Assembly: GCF_037892605.1 (NCBI RefSeq)
Contig: NZ_JBBKTU010000001.1
Coordinates: 2,232,001-2,296,000, forward strand
Source of the DNA: Lacibacter sp. H407
GTDB lineage: Bacteria; Bacteroidota; Bacteroidia; Chitinophagales; Chitinophagaceae
DNA length: 64,000 bases
Direction of reading: 5' to 3'
The position numbers were made by a program, and so were the translations under genes. Each line of letters begins with the position of its first letter. Positions within the stretch are counted from its first letter, which is position 1. A model generated the notes under the pieces. The model did no database searches and had not been told where the DNA came from. It saw only the letters and a program-made list of their open reading frames with translations. This document shows, one piece after another, positions 26,384 through 34,824 of this stretch.

Positions 26384-27619
26384 ATGAAGCAAGTTTTACT
26401 TTCAATAATAGTGGCTCTTTTTTTCAGTACAACAGTGTTTACTCAATCTACGAGCAAACTGCTCACAGGTTGGTATCGTGCTACTATTGTTCGTGAAGAT
26501 GGTGCAGAAATTATTTTCAATGCAGAAGTGCAATTGAAGAATGGAAAACAGGTGATGTATATCCGCAATGCTGCAGAGCGTTTATTGGTGGATGATATTA
26601 AACTGAAAGGCGATTCCGTAAACATTGAAATGCCCTTCTTTGAATCATTCTTTCGCTTGCAAATACAGAAAGATGGAAAACTGGTTGGCAAGTGGTTTAA
26701 AGCAGGAAGTTTAAAACTGCTCGAGTTTCCCGTTGAGTTTGTGTATGGAAATAAAGAACGTTTCGCTGTAACAAAGGCTGCTACTGAAAACAGTACCGGT
26801 CGTTGGCAGGTTTCCTTTACAAGGCCCAATGGAACAGACCGCCCGGCCATTGCAGAGTTTCAACAAAAAGGTTCTGCATTAACCGGAACGTTTTTAACAC
26901 CAAGCGGCGACTATCGTTTTTTAGAAGGCGTTGTAGATGGTGATAGTTTATTGCTGAGTTGTTTCGATGGTAGTCATGCCTATCTTTTTACTGCAACCAT
27001 CAGCGGTAACGAAATAAAGAACGGTATATATTACAGCAGTGCTGTACCCGCTGAAAAATGGCGTGCAACAAAAAACGAAAAAGCGGTCTTACCCGATACT
27101 ACGCAGACTACGGAGCTTAAGCCCGGAGAAAGCAAATTGAATTTCACGTTCAAAGATGTGAATGAAAAAAATATTTCCATCAATGATGCACGGTTTAAGA
27201 ATAAAGTAGTGGTAATACAGATCATGGGAAGCTGGTGCCCCAACTGTATGGACGAAAGTAAATTCCTTAGCAGCTTTTACAAGGAATATAAAAACAAAGG
27301 AGTTGAAGTGATAGCACTGGCTTATGAATACAGTACCGATTTCAACCGTTCCAAAGCAAGTGTACAAAAGTTCATTAAACGCTTCGGTATTCAATATCCT
27401 GTGCTTATTACTCCCACAACTACAAGTGATGAACAACGGACAGAAAAAACATTACCGCAGCTAACTCCTATTCGTTCGTTTCCAACAACGATCTTTCTTT
27501 CAAAGAACGGGAACGTTGCCAAAATTCACCAAGGCTTCTATGGCCCGGGCACAGGCGATTTCTATACCGAGTATAAAGCTGAGTTTTATCGTACCATCCG
27601 CTCCTTACTGGCAGAATAA
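26384..27619 (+). CDS. Exported TlpA-like thioredoxin-fold protein
   Basis: A 411-residue protein with a signal peptide (MKQVLLSIIVALFFSTTVF) and a C-terminal thioredoxin-like domain (about 250-411). The redox motif is WCPNC in MGSWCPNCMDES, close to the WCxxC of TlpA/ResA proteins that act in the periplasm; the cis-Pro is in RSFPTTIFLSKNG. The first 230 residues are a beta-rich region of unknown family (RATIVREDGAEIIFNAEVQ). Bacteroidota have many such proteins with variable N-terminal domains. The start at ATG 26384 is chosen because it opens the signal peptide; upstream starts overlap the terminator hairpin. Confidence 0.82.
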   Translation: MKQVLLSIIVALFFSTTVFTQSTSKLLTGWYRATIVREDGAEIIFNAEVQLKNGKQVMYIRNAAERLLVDDIKLKGDSVNIEMPFFESFFRLQIQKDGKLVGKWFKAGSLKLLEFPVEFVYGNKERFAVTKAATENSTGRWQVSFTRPNGTDRPAIAEFQQKGSALTGTFLTPSGDYRFLEGVVDGDSLLLSCFDGSHAYLFTATISGNEIKNGIYYSSAVPAEKWRATKNEKAVLPDTTQTTELKPGESKLNFTFKDVNEKNISINDARFKNKVVVIQIMGSWCPNCMDESKFLSSFYKEYKNKGVEVIALAYEYSTDFNRSKASVQKFIKRFGIQYPVLITPTTTSDEQRTEKTLPQLTPIRSFPTTIFLSKNGNVAKIHQGFYGPGTGDFYTEYKAEFYRTIRSLLAE

Positions 27620-27645
27620 CCGCTTACTTTTTCGTGTTACACAAC

Positions 27646-27653
27646 TATCTTTG
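27646..27653 (+). promoter_or_regulatory. Promoter -7 box of icd
   Basis: TATCTTTG (TAnnTTTG) lies 97 bases before the icd ATG. The leader contains a small hairpin CCCTG/CAGGG around 27658-27674. Confidence 0.55.
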
Positions 27654-27750
27654 CTGACCCTGAAAAAACAGGGGCATCAACCACCTGCATGTAAAGGTTG
27701 CTGTGAACAATCATATTGTTTGAATTACTTAACATTTAAAGACTAAACTG

Positions 27751-28983
27751 ATGGCAGCGAAAATTAAAGTAGCCAACCCGGTTGTTGAACTGGATGGTGA
27801 TGAGATGACAAGGATCATCTGGAAATTTATTAAAGAGAAATTAATTCTTCCTTATCTCGAACTGGATATTAAATACTACGACCTTGGTGTTGAGTACAGA
27901 GATGAAACCAATGACCAGGTAACGATCGATGCTGCAAATGCAATTAAACAATATGGCGTTGGTATCAAATGCGCTACCATTACTCCAGATGAGCAACGTG
28001 TAGAAGAGTTTAAACTCAAACAAATGTGGAAGAGCCCGAACGGAACTATCCGCAACATCTTAGATGGTACAGTATTCCGTGAGCCGATCGTTATCAATAA
28101 TATCCCACGTTTGGTTACAAACTGGACAGCACCCATCATTGTTGGTCGTCATGCATTTGGTGATCAATACCGTGCAACTGATACGGTGATCAAAGGCAAA
28201 GGAAAGTTAACCATGACCTTTACACCGGAAGGTGGTGGCGAACCACAAACTTTTGAAGTATATAATTTCAAAGGCGATGGTGTTGCAATGAGCATGTACA
28301 ATACCGATGAAAGTATCATGGGTTTTGCACGCAGCTGTTTCAATATGGCGCTTAGCAAAAAATGGCCGTTGTATCTTTCTACAAAAAATACCATCCTGAA
28401 AAAATATGATGGACGTTTCAAAGATATTTTTGAAGAGATCTATCAAAACGAATTCAAAGCACAGTTTGTTGAAGCAGGCATCGTGTACGAACATCGTTTA
28501 ATTGATGACATGGTTGCGAGTGCATTGAAATGGAACGGCAATTTTGTATGGGCTTGTAAGAACTATGATGGTGATGTACAAAGTGATACCGTTGCACAAG
28601 GTTTCGGTTCACTTGGTTTAATGACTTCTGTATTGGTTACACCTGATGGTAAAACAATGGAAGCAGAAGCTGCACATGGTACCGTAACACGTCACTACCG
28701 TGAGCACCAGAAAGGTCGTCCAACTTCTACAAATCCGATTGCATCTATTTTTGCATGGACACGTGGGTTGGCTTTCCGTGGCAAATTAGATGGCAACCAA
28801 CCGTTGATCAATTTTGCAAATGCATTGGAAGCTGTTTGTATTGAAACAGTAGAAAGCGGTAAGATGACAAAAGATCTTGCTGTATGTGTGCATGGCAACA
28901 AAGTAAATCACGGCGATCATTATTTGTATACAGAAGAATTCCTGGATGCAATTGATGCAAACCTGAAAGCAAAGCTTGGTTAA
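27751..28983 (+). CDS. icd: NADP-dependent isocitrate dehydrogenase
   Basis: Oxidatively decarboxylates isocitrate to 2-oxoglutarate. The 410-residue protein is of the homodimeric, eukaryote-like subfamily: [16 protein letters not shown] near the start, the substrate region [34 protein letters not shown], the catalytic/metal segment [14 protein letters not shown] and C-terminal [20 protein letters not shown]. The Arg-His pair of TVTRHYREH is typical of NADP preference. Monocistronic, with its own promoter and terminator. Confidence 0.95.
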   Translation: MAAKIKVANPVVELDGDEMTRIIWKFIKEKLILPYLELDIKYYDLGVEYRDETNDQVTIDAANAIKQYGVGIKCATITPDEQRVEEFKLKQMWKSPNGTIRNILDGTVFREPIVINNIPRLVTNWTAPIIVGRHAFGDQYRATDTVIKGKGKLTMTFTPEGGGEPQTFEVYNFKGDGVAMSMYNTDESIMGFARSCFNMALSKKWPLYLSTKNTILKKYDGRFKDIFEEIYQNEFKAQFVEAGIVYEHRLIDDMVASALKWNGNFVWACKNYDGDVQSDTVAQGFGSLGLMTSVLVTPDGKTMEAEAAHGTVTRHYREHQKGRPTSTNPIASIFAWTRGLAFRGKLDGNQPLINFANALEAVCIETVESGKMTKDLAVCVHGNKVNHGDHYLYTEEFLDAIDANLKAKLG

Positions 28984-29021
28984 TCCTGAGTGATAGTCGA
29001 AATTCCGATCATTTGAAATAG

Positions 29022-29053
29022 AAATCCCTCAGCATTTGCTGAGGGATTTTTTT
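29022..29053 (+). terminator. Terminator of icd
   Basis: Twelve-base arms AAATCCCTCAGC/GCTGAGGGATTT (29022-29033 and 29038-29049) with an ATTT loop and a T run. Confidence 0.85.
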
Positions 29054-29103
29054 ATTACAATCTGGACGGTTTCGCCGGCCTGAACGATTGGAACGGATAG
29101 ATG

Positions 29104-29130
29104 GTTCAGGTCGCTTTTAGCGCCCCGACC
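29104..29130. repeat. Extragenic palindromic unit, copy 2
   Basis: Begins GTTCAGGTCGCTTTTAGCGC and ends CCCGACC; 24 of 27 bases match copy 1 at 18321. It can fold by GGTCG/CGACC. It lies next to the stop of the leftward DUF1905 gene, beyond the icd terminator. A related inverted piece GCCTGAAC is at 29074-29081. Confidence 0.55.
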
Positions 29131-29133
29131 CTA

Positions 29134-29616
29134 TCAAAGCGACTCCCTGCCAACAAAACTTCCGTTGCCACTCAAAAAGTTGATGGCTCTTGTAATATTT
29201 CGTTCAACACTTGCTGCTGTTTTTAAATTGGAAATATAACGGATGATCTCCTGTTGACGGGATGCAGGTAGCTGTTTGAAATTTTTGTTTGCCGTTTTAT
29301 TCTTTGCCAATGCTTTCTCAAGTCCTTCGTGCATATTTAATTTCCTGTCGGCGGGATCAAATGCAATACTGATGGATACGGTTTCACCAATTCGTTTCGG
29401 TGAATCTTTTAACATGATGGTGTTGATGTATAAGCGCCAATGCCCGGCATACTTTACCAATGTTTGTCGGTAAGGGGTTTTATTGATCACACCTTTTATT
29501 GGGATGGGTCCTTTTTCTTTGCCTGCTTCCTGCAAAACAGCAGCAAGTATTTTTTCAGGAACAAATACAAATGGGTTGATCCCGATCAGTTCAATGGTTG
29601 CTTTGAATTTCTGCAT
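29134..29616 (-). CDS. DUF1905 plus YdeI-like protein
   Basis: A 160-residue protein: the N-terminal DUF1905 part (residues 1-90, with FVFVPEKI and VINKTPYRQTLVKYAGHWRL) and a C-terminal YdeI/OmpD-associated helical part with PASRQQEIIRYISNLKTAAS, RNITRAINFL. Proteins with this architecture are common in Bacteroidota and have no proven biochemical role. It stands alone between the palindromic unit and the phosphoesterase on the same strand, which starts about 30 bases upstream of its own end; weak co-transcription is possible. Confidence 0.82.
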   Translation of the reverse strand: MQKFKATIELIGINPFVFVPEKILAAVLQEAGKEKGPIPIKGVINKTPYRQTLVKYAGHWRLYINTIMLKDSPKRIGETVSISIAFDPADRKLNMHEGLEKALAKNKTANKNFKQLPASRQQEIIRYISNLKTAASVERNITRAINFLSGNGSFVGRESL

Positions 29617-29647
29617 GCTTACTGGAAATGATCAACTGATTTTTTAG

Positions 29648-30571
29648 TTACGAAAGCTTCATCATTTTTCTGGCGAACGTTCCGTCATCATAAAAATCAA
29701 ACACTGCATAGGCAGGTTCAAATTCCTGGAACGCACCTTTCCACCAATTGCCTGAAACGGCTCCGTTGCAAAAATATTTCACACCGAGATAATCCACCTC
29801 ATCCTGTAAGTGAATATGACCGCTTAAGCAGACTTTAATATTGGGATTTCCCAGGAATAGTTTCTTCAACGCAAAAAAATCGGTGTGCATCAGGTTGCGT
29901 TGGATCTTCAGGTCGCCATTGGCTTCTGTTTTATTAAAGAATAAACCTGCACAAATTGATAAAATGGGGATGTGCGAAACAATACAGATGAATTTATCTT
30001 TTGCATTGTTCAGTTCCTGTTGCAGCCAATCCAGTTGCGCAGGATCAACATAAGCAATATAGCCGCCCGCAGGATTTAGTTGTGTACTGTCAAGTATAAT
30101 AAACTGCCATTTGTTTTTTGTAAAGCTATAATAGCGTTTTGGCAACGCCAATGTTTCAACCACCCATTGTTTGCCATACAGCTTATCTGCTTCGGGCCGG
30201 TCGTTTTTAATGAACCAGCCCCACACATCGTGGTTGCCGATACAATGATAAACCGGCAGACTGTTTTCTTTCTTCAGGATCGAGTGAAACAGATCCCATT
30301 GTGTTTTTGTTTTTTGTTTATCTGCATCCAGTGAATCCATAATGGAGTCACCGCCATTGATAATAAAATCAACTTTTTCTTTTAATGATTGCACATGTTG
30401 AAACGCTTTTGCCATACCTGCTTCAGCAACAGCATCAGGTTTTACATGAATATCGGTGACATAGGCAAAGCGTATCTTACCTGTTTTACTGTTTTCTGCT
30501 GAGCTGTGAAAAGGCAGGAGACTGCTGCCAACAAGTGCAGCGGATGTTTGTAAAAAATCACTTCGTTTCAT
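29648..30571 (-). CDS. Exported calcineurin-type metallophosphoesterase
   Basis: A 307-residue protein with the five metal-site motifs of the family: YVTDIH, GGDSIMD, GNHD, SHIP and SGHIH. The N terminus MKRSDFLQTSAALVGSSLL resembles a Tat signal with Lys-Arg in place of Arg-Arg, so export with bound metals is plausible. Substrate unknown; relatives act on phosphodiesters, cyclic nucleotides or phospho-glycans. The DUF1905 gene follows 31 bases downstream on the same strand. Confidence 0.87.
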   Translation of the reverse strand: MKRSDFLQTSAALVGSSLLPFHSSAENSKTGKIRFAYVTDIHVKPDAVAEAGMAKAFQHVQSLKEKVDFIINGGDSIMDSLDADKQKTKTQWDLFHSILKKENSLPVYHCIGNHDVWGWFIKNDRPEADKLYGKQWVVETLALPKRYYSFTKNKWQFIILDSTQLNPAGGYIAYVDPAQLDWLQQELNNAKDKFICIVSHIPILSICAGLFFNKTEANGDLKIQRNLMHTDFFALKKLFLGNPNIKVCLSGHIHLQDEVDYLGVKYFCNGAVSGNWWKGAFQEFEPAYAVFDFYDDGTFARKMMKLS

Positions 30572-30669
30572 GAGCGGTTTTCTTTGCTAAAAAGTACAAA
30601 AAAGATTTGAGGGATGTACGGATAAATTTATAAAGCTTCTTCTGCCGAATTTTTCGTTGCATCGCATTT

Positions 30670-30984
30670 TCAACCCGGCACAGCAGGTGTTTCAATGATC
30701 AAATTGCCGGTGCTTTTGGTAAATGTAATATTCAAATAAACGGTTCGTTCTTTTTTTGAAGAGGAGTGCAGGTATTCAAATTTATCCATGCTGATCGTAG
30801 CTGCCAATTCGTTGTACAGTTGGTCTATGTTGATTTCGCCCACTTCAATCGTCATTGTTAACGAAATATCAGAAAAGAGTTTGAAATCGACGATGTCACC
30901 ATGCGTTGCTACCACCGTTTTTATTGTGTTGATGGATGCATGTCGTTCTTCGTTGGTGTAGCCTGTCCAAAAAATATTTCCCAT
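30670..30984 (-). CDS. Conserved hypothetical protein
   Basis: A 104-residue protein with a predicted alpha-beta fold: MGNIFWTGYTNEERHASINT, an acidic second strand DIVDFKLFSDISLTMTIEV and a C-terminal strand ERTVYLNITFTK. It carries no motif I can name and no signal peptide. It is the gene that follows repeat copy A when read leftward. Confidence 0.5.
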   Translation of the reverse strand: MGNIFWTGYTNEERHASINTIKTVVATHGDIVDFKLFSDISLTMTIEVGEINIDQLYNELAATISMDKFEYLHSSSKKERTVYLNITFTKSTGNLIIETPAVPG

Positions 30985-31013
30985 TAGTTGTAACCTGGTA
31001 GTTGATGAATATT

Positions 31014-31225
31014 CTCAGCAATGTTTCTGCCCGCAAAGCATAAGTTATTTGTAAAGAAAATGTCGCAGGACTTTGCGTGCTACAATTTAGCTTTTTTATT
31101 TTTCAGTGATGAGTGGGAATGATGTGTTTAATTCTTACTAAGCACCGCCCCATTTTGCTTTGGTACAGGCACTTATCTTTATCTATTGGGATACAGTGCT
31201 GCAAAGGAAGTTTATTCCGTCAGCC
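31014..31225 (-). repeat. Cassette-like repeat, copy A
   Basis: About 210 bases that align over their whole length with 31804-32030 in the same orientation. Best-conserved blocks are the TACAATTTAGCTTTTTTATT segment, the GCACCGCCCCATTTTGCTTT segment, GGATACAGTGCTG and the terminal CCGTCAG. Identity by eye is about 70 percent overall and 80-90 percent in the blocks. Read leftward, it begins four bases after the stop of the 168-residue membrane gene. Confidence 0.7.
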
Positions 31226-31228
31226 ATG

Positions 31229-31735
31229 CTATTGCAGATGCACTTGTTGTGTGTTGTGCTTTTGTCCCTTTCGTTTTATCTGTCTACCGAACCAAATGCC
31301 AACTAATAAAGCTGGAATAATTCCAAAGAGTGTCACCCAATAAAGTGGCTTGAAAATGTAGTCTTCAAAAGGATTGTCATTTGTGCCAATATTGTCAATG
31401 CCTTCTTGAAAAAAGCCTGTCCAGCTCGAAGCAAAAGCGGTTGTAAATAAAACAGTCATACCGCATAAGAACCCAACTAAAATGGGATTTCTTTTTTTGA
31501 TCAAAATAGCTTTGCCTGCAAGTTGTCCGTAGAAGTGCCCACAAAGAAGTAAGATAATGACGCCAATAAACAGGTTCAGTTTGTAGTTTACTCTTGTAAA
31601 CCAAAAGAATGCTTTAAAAAGATTTTGGTCAGATGAAATCATCGTTGTCATAGTTAGCTGGGCTATAAATAAGCCAAGTCCAGCGCAAACCAGCCCTTGC
31701 CGACTACCAATTTTTTTAGCTTCTGTTTCTGTCAT
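31229..31735 (-). CDS. Unrecognised four-helix membrane protein
   Basis: A 168-residue protein with about four hydrophobic helices: VCAGLGLFIAQLTMTTM, LNLFIGVIILLLCGHF, PILVGFLCGMTVLFTTAFA and PLYWVTLFGIIPALLVGIWF, and a basic tail (RQIKRKGQK). No family recognised. It lies between the two copies of the cassette-like repeat: the repeat B copy precedes it by 69 bases and repeat A begins four bases after its stop. Both location and lack of known family suggest an accessory gene. Confidence 0.6.
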   Translation of the reverse strand: MTETEAKKIGSRQGLVCAGLGLFIAQLTMTTMISSDQNLFKAFFWFTRVNYKLNLFIGVIILLLCGHFYGQLAGKAILIKKRNPILVGFLCGMTVLFTTAFASSWTGFFQEGIDNIGTNDNPFEDYIFKPLYWVTLFGIIPALLVGIWFGRQIKRKGQKHNTQQVHLQ

Positions 31736-31803
31736 GGTTACAATTCGATCACTAATAGCACTTTAAAATTGGGACATGTAAAACGCATAGTACATCTCCT
31801 TTT

Positions 31804-32030
31804 CTGAGCAACGTCTCTGCTTGCACCTGGAAAATTACTTGTACAAAAGCCAAGGCAGGACGTTGCATGGTACAATTTAACTTTTTTTATTTTTCGGGTG
31901 CCAATGTAAATGTGGTATTGAATCCTTACTACGCACCGTCCCCATTATGCTTTGGTAAAGGTTCTCATCTTGTCAATTCGGATACAGTGCTGGGAAAGAA
32001 GAGTTGGCGTAGCGGTTTTTTCCCGTCAGT
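31804..32030 (-). repeat. Cassette-like repeat, copy B
   Basis: Second copy of the unit at 31014-31225, about 227 bases. Its blocks are TACAATTTAACTTTTTTTAT, the GCACCGTCCCCATTATGCTT segment, GGATACAGTGCTG and CCCGTCAGT. Read leftward, its first bases contain the stop codon of the lipoprotein gene (TGA in ACTGACGGG). Confidence 0.7.
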
Positions 32031-32808
32031 AATAAGAATATTGAAACTGCTGAGCTTTCTTTAAATAAAAATTATTGTCAATTAATTTGTCCAAAGTTGC
32101 AACATGCTTTAAAAGTTCATTTTCTCTTTCTTTCTTATTGATTCTTTGAGGAATTTCATTGTCCGCTTCTATTTCTCTGTGAATTATTTCTTTCAAAGAG
32201 TTTAAGTAATTTTTTTTCAGTTTTCTAATATCAACCAGCTTATTATCGATGTCCGAAAACGACTTGTATTCGTAAACTCCATACTCGGCATAGCCATTTA
32301 TTCGGTTGAATTGATGTACAAAGAAAGTTCCACCATATTGTAAGTAGCCAAAAATGTCATTTATTGTTTGGTAAATGGTTATCAGATTTTCCCTGACTGT
32401 ATCCAAACTTTTCTCATTTTGCTTTTGCCTCAAAAAGTACGAGTATAAAATGTAGTAAGTATCTTGCCCTTGTTCACTTCCAAATGTTAAATGCTTTTTT
32501 CTGCCGTTATCTTCAACAATATCTTTGAAGTAGCCACTTTGTGCATAGGAAATGTCAGGGTTTACGGGAATTGAAGAATATAATGACGGGAAATTGTCAA
32601 CTATTTGATTAAAATGCTCTTTTGAATATTTGATTGTGTCAAAGTGTTTTGATGATATAATTACACTGTCTCCTTTTGCATATATTTGAGATTTGTCGAT
32701 TGATGCTTGGTTCTTAACAACGATTGTATCAAACTGTTTTGAAGGATTATTTGTTTGACTATTGCAGCCAAAAAAAGGTAATGACAATATGAAAGTTATG
32801 ATCTTCAT
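32026..32808 (-). CDS. Predicted lipoprotein, unknown function
   Basis: A 260-residue protein with a lipoprotein signal (MKIITFILSLPFFGC, Cys15 as lipobox Cys). The mature part is Asn, Lys and Tyr rich, mostly helical after residue 100, and has no recognised domain (GYFKDIVEDNGRKKHLTFGS and YLQYGGTFFVHQFNRING). ATG 32808 opens the lipoprotein signal; the start at 32895 adds an unlikely 29 residues. The gene is AT-rich compared with its neighbours and its stop lies in repeat copy B, which suggests acquisition as a gene-plus-repeat module. Confidence 0.65.
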   Translation of the reverse strand: MKIITFILSLPFFGCNSQTNNPSKQFDTIVVKNQASIDKSQIYAKGDSVIISSKHFDTIKYSKEHFNQIVDNFPSLYSSIPVNPDISYAQSGYFKDIVEDNGRKKHLTFGSEQGQDTYYILYSYFLRQKQNEKSLDTVRENLITIYQTINDIFGYLQYGGTFFVHQFNRINGYAEYGVYEYKSFSDIDNKLVDIRKLKKNYLNSLKEIIHREIEADNEIPQRINKKERENELLKHVATLDKLIDNNFYLKKAQQFQYSYY

Positions 32809-32936
32809 AAAGTTGCAAGCAACAAAAATATACCTTATATAAGATGTTATTTCTTGAAAAATACTATAATTGAAAATCCATCGTATAGTATTCAATTTTT
32901 TAGATTGTCGTTAGTACACTCAAGTCCGCAAACAAT

Positions 32937-33209
32937 TCATCTCACCACCTCAAACCCTACAAATGCCTTCAACTCTCTCTCATCAACTGTAACAGAAGTA
33001 ACCTTGCTCTTGGGCGAGCCCATCCAGCACCATTCAATAAAATCGGCTAATTGATCTTCGGTGCCGGTGGCAACAACCGCCACATCGCCATCATCCGTGT
33101 TGCGCACGGTGCCGGTAAGTTGTAATTGTTGCGCTTTCTCAAGTGTATACCGGCGAAACCAAACGCCCTGCACCTTTCCTCTAACGGTTATGGCTACTGT
33201 TTTTTGCAT
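32937..33209 (-). CDS. acyP: Acylphosphatase
   Basis: Hydrolyses carboxyl-phosphate bonds. The 90-residue alpha/beta sandwich shows the two signatures RGKVQGVWFRRYT (phosphate-binding Arg) and GTVRNTDDGDVAVVATG (catalytic Asn). The start is ATG 33209, whose A is also the last base of the Rrf2 stop (TAATG), so translation is probably coupled with the Rrf2 gene. The 28 residues of the longer frame are not part of the fold. Confidence 0.92.
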   Translation of the reverse strand: MQKTVAITVRGKVQGVWFRRYTLEKAQQLQLTGTVRNTDDGDVAVVATGTEDQLADFIEWCWMGSPKSKVTSVTVDERELKAFVGFEVVR

Positions 33210-33613
33210 TACACAATATCGGCTACGGTTCGCTTTTCCAGGATCTTTAAATTGGCATCCCGTACAGTGATCATCATATCGTGCAGGCCGCAATGTTTTT
33301 CATCGCAGTTTTTGCAACGTTCGTAAAAGTGCAAGCTCACGCAGGAGAGGGGAGCAATGGGGCCATCCAGCAAACGGATCACCCGTGCCAGTGTGATCTG
33401 CGATGGTTTCATTTTAAAATAGTAACCGCCGCCTTTTCCTTTTTTACTTTCCAGGATGCCATCTTTCCGCATCAGCAATAAAATGTTCTCTAAGAATTTG
33501 AGCGGTATCTTTTTCTTCTTCGCAATATCAGCGATCAACAACGGCTCATTGTTTTTTTGCTGGGCCATATAGCTCAGTGCCTGGAATGCGTACTGTGTTT
33601 TTTTTGAAAGCAT
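33209..33613 (-). CDS. Rrf2-family transcriptional regulator with four Cys
   Basis: A 134-residue Rrf2 protein: winged helix MLSKKTQYAFQALSYMAQ, PLLIADIAKKKKIPLKFLEN and the wing KKGKGGGYYF. C-terminal to it are C91, C100, C103 and C108 (CX8CX2CX4C), in the region where IscR, NsrR and RirA bind an Fe-S cluster; the spacing differs from IscR (CX5CX5C), so a cluster or zinc is possible but unproved. The start is ATG 33613; an upstream extension is not conserved-looking. It is divergent from the tandem barrel genes, which are natural candidate targets, and overlaps acyP. Confidence 0.88.
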   Translation of the reverse strand: MLSKKTQYAFQALSYMAQQKNNEPLLIADIAKKKKIPLKFLENILLLMRKDGILESKKGKGGGYYFKMKPSQITLARVIRLLDGPIAPLSCVSLHFYERCKNCDEKHCGLHDMMITVRDANLKILEKRTVADIV

Positions 33614-33697
33614 CGTATTGTATTCGTTTAAAACTAAGTGGAAGCGGGTATTTTGTCTGTTGGCAAAGTTGCTATTTTTATTTTTAAAATTCACTAT

Positions 33698-34204
33698 ATG
33701 CCAAAATCCACATTTTTACTGGCCCTGATATTCGTGGCCGCCTCGTTTCAAACTGCAAGAGCGCAAAAAACAAATCTCTTTCTGGGTGGCAACCTCATTG
33801 TTGGTTTTCCCAGTGGTGATTTTAAAAATGGCTACAAACGTGCCACCGGTATTGAAGGCTCCATGGGCCTCGGCAGTTCCAAATTCATTGTACTGGGAAC
33901 ATTGGGCTACATGTCGTACAAAGAAAAAGAGGGTAACCAGTTTGGAAAAATTACAGTGATCCCGTTGAAAGCAGGTATCCGTGTTTACCCCACTAATATG
34001 TTATTCCTGACCGGTAATGCCGGTGTTGGTTTTTTGAAAGATGAGACCATGAATTCCCGTGAAACAAGATTTGTGTATGATGCGGGTGTTGGTCTGCATA
34101 TTATTCTTGGACAGATCAGCGTACACTACGATGCCTGGAAACGACAAAATACAAACGGTTATACTGGCTCGGTATTACTCAAACTTGGGTTGGCCTTAAA
34201 ATAA
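33698..34204 (+). CDS. Small outer-membrane beta-barrel protein, first of a tandem pair
   Basis: A 168-residue porin-like protein with a signal peptide (MPKSTFLLALIFVAASFQTARAQ is the region, cut after ARA). Strands include LFLGGNLIVGFPSGDF, KITVIPLKAGIRVYPTN, LFLTGNAGVGFLKDE and a C-terminal SVLLKLGLAL. No Trp-rich OmpW motif is seen. It is about half identical to the next gene. The start at 33698 opens the signal peptide. The 85-base gap to the divergent Rrf2 gene holds both promoters. Confidence 0.75.
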   Translation: MPKSTFLLALIFVAASFQTARAQKTNLFLGGNLIVGFPSGDFKNGYKRATGIEGSMGLGSSKFIVLGTLGYMSYKEKEGNQFGKITVIPLKAGIRVYPTNMLFLTGNAGVGFLKDETMNSRETRFVYDAGVGLHIILGQISVHYDAWKRQNTNGYTGSVLLKLGLALK

Positions 34205-34222
34205 TTGCTGCCGGTTATTTCC

Positions 34223-34270
34223 AAAAGCTGCAAGGTCTTGTTAAAGAAATTACAAGCCTTGCAGCTTTTT
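34223..34270 (+). terminator. Terminator between the tandem barrel genes
   Basis: Arms AAAAGCTGCAAGG (34223-34235) and CCTTGCAGCTTTT (34257-34269), plus an inner stem CTTGT/ACAAG, then T residues. The two barrel genes therefore probably have separate transcripts. Confidence 0.75.
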
Positions 34271-34314
34271 GTGTTTGGTACAATATTGGCAAAACAGCTT
34301 TCTAAAATCACGTT

Positions 34315-34824
34315 ATGAAACAAAAAATGTTGTTTTCCCTTCTTGCAGCCTTTCTTGGTTTGATGCCCATAACATTTGCACAAAAAGGCAATACCATCTT
34401 TGGTGGTAATGTAATTGTTGGTGCACCACTCGGCGATCTGCGAAACGATTACAGAAGTGTATTTGGTATCGAAGGATTGGCCGGATTTGGTGTGGCTGAG
34501 AGTGTGTACATTACCGGTACCATTGGGTTTCAATCGTACGCACCGGAAACCTATAACCCGTATGGTAAAATAACAATGGTGCCGTTGAAAGCGGGTGTGC
34601 GTTTTTATCCAATCAAAAATTTATTTCTTACTGGTAATGCCGGTGTTGGATTGATAAAAGATGAAACCATTGATGCACGGGAAAGCCGCTTTGCGTATGA
34701 TGTGGGTGCGGGGTTGAGCTTTTCTATTTTTAATGCAAGTGTACACTACGATGGATGGCAGAAGAAAAATACCAATGGCGGATCAAATTCGGTATTACTG
34801 AAGCTGGGTATTGCCATTCGCTAA
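34315..34824 (+). CDS. Small outer-membrane beta-barrel protein, second of a tandem pair
   Basis: A 169-residue paralogue of the preceding gene, with signal peptide MKQKMLFSLLAAFLGLMPITFA and the shared strands IFGGNVIVGAPLGDL, KITMVPLKAGVRFYP, NLFLTGNAGVGLIKDE and ASVHYDGWQKKNTNGG; the C terminus is SVLLKLGIAIR. Its stop overlaps the stop of the convergent response regulator by three to four bases. A terminator separates it from the first copy, suggesting independent regulation after duplication. Confidence 0.75.
   Translation: MKQKMLFSLLAAFLGLMPITFAQKGNTIFGGNVIVGAPLGDLRNDYRSVFGIEGLAGFGVAESVYITGTIGFQSYAPETYNPYGKITMVPLKAGVRFYPIKNLFLTGNAGVGLIKDETIDARESRFAYDVGAGLSFSIFNASVHYDGWQKKNTNGGSNSVLLKLGIAIR

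Noticed and set aside
31014-32030. Integron-type attC sites in the cassette-like repeats
   Set aside because: No convincing RYYYAAC/GTTRRRY core pair at the unit ends, the units are longer than normal attC sites, and no integrase lies in the window.
31014-32030. CRISPR array
   Set aside because: Only two long, diverged copies, separated by a gene; no short identical repeats with spacers and no cas genes.
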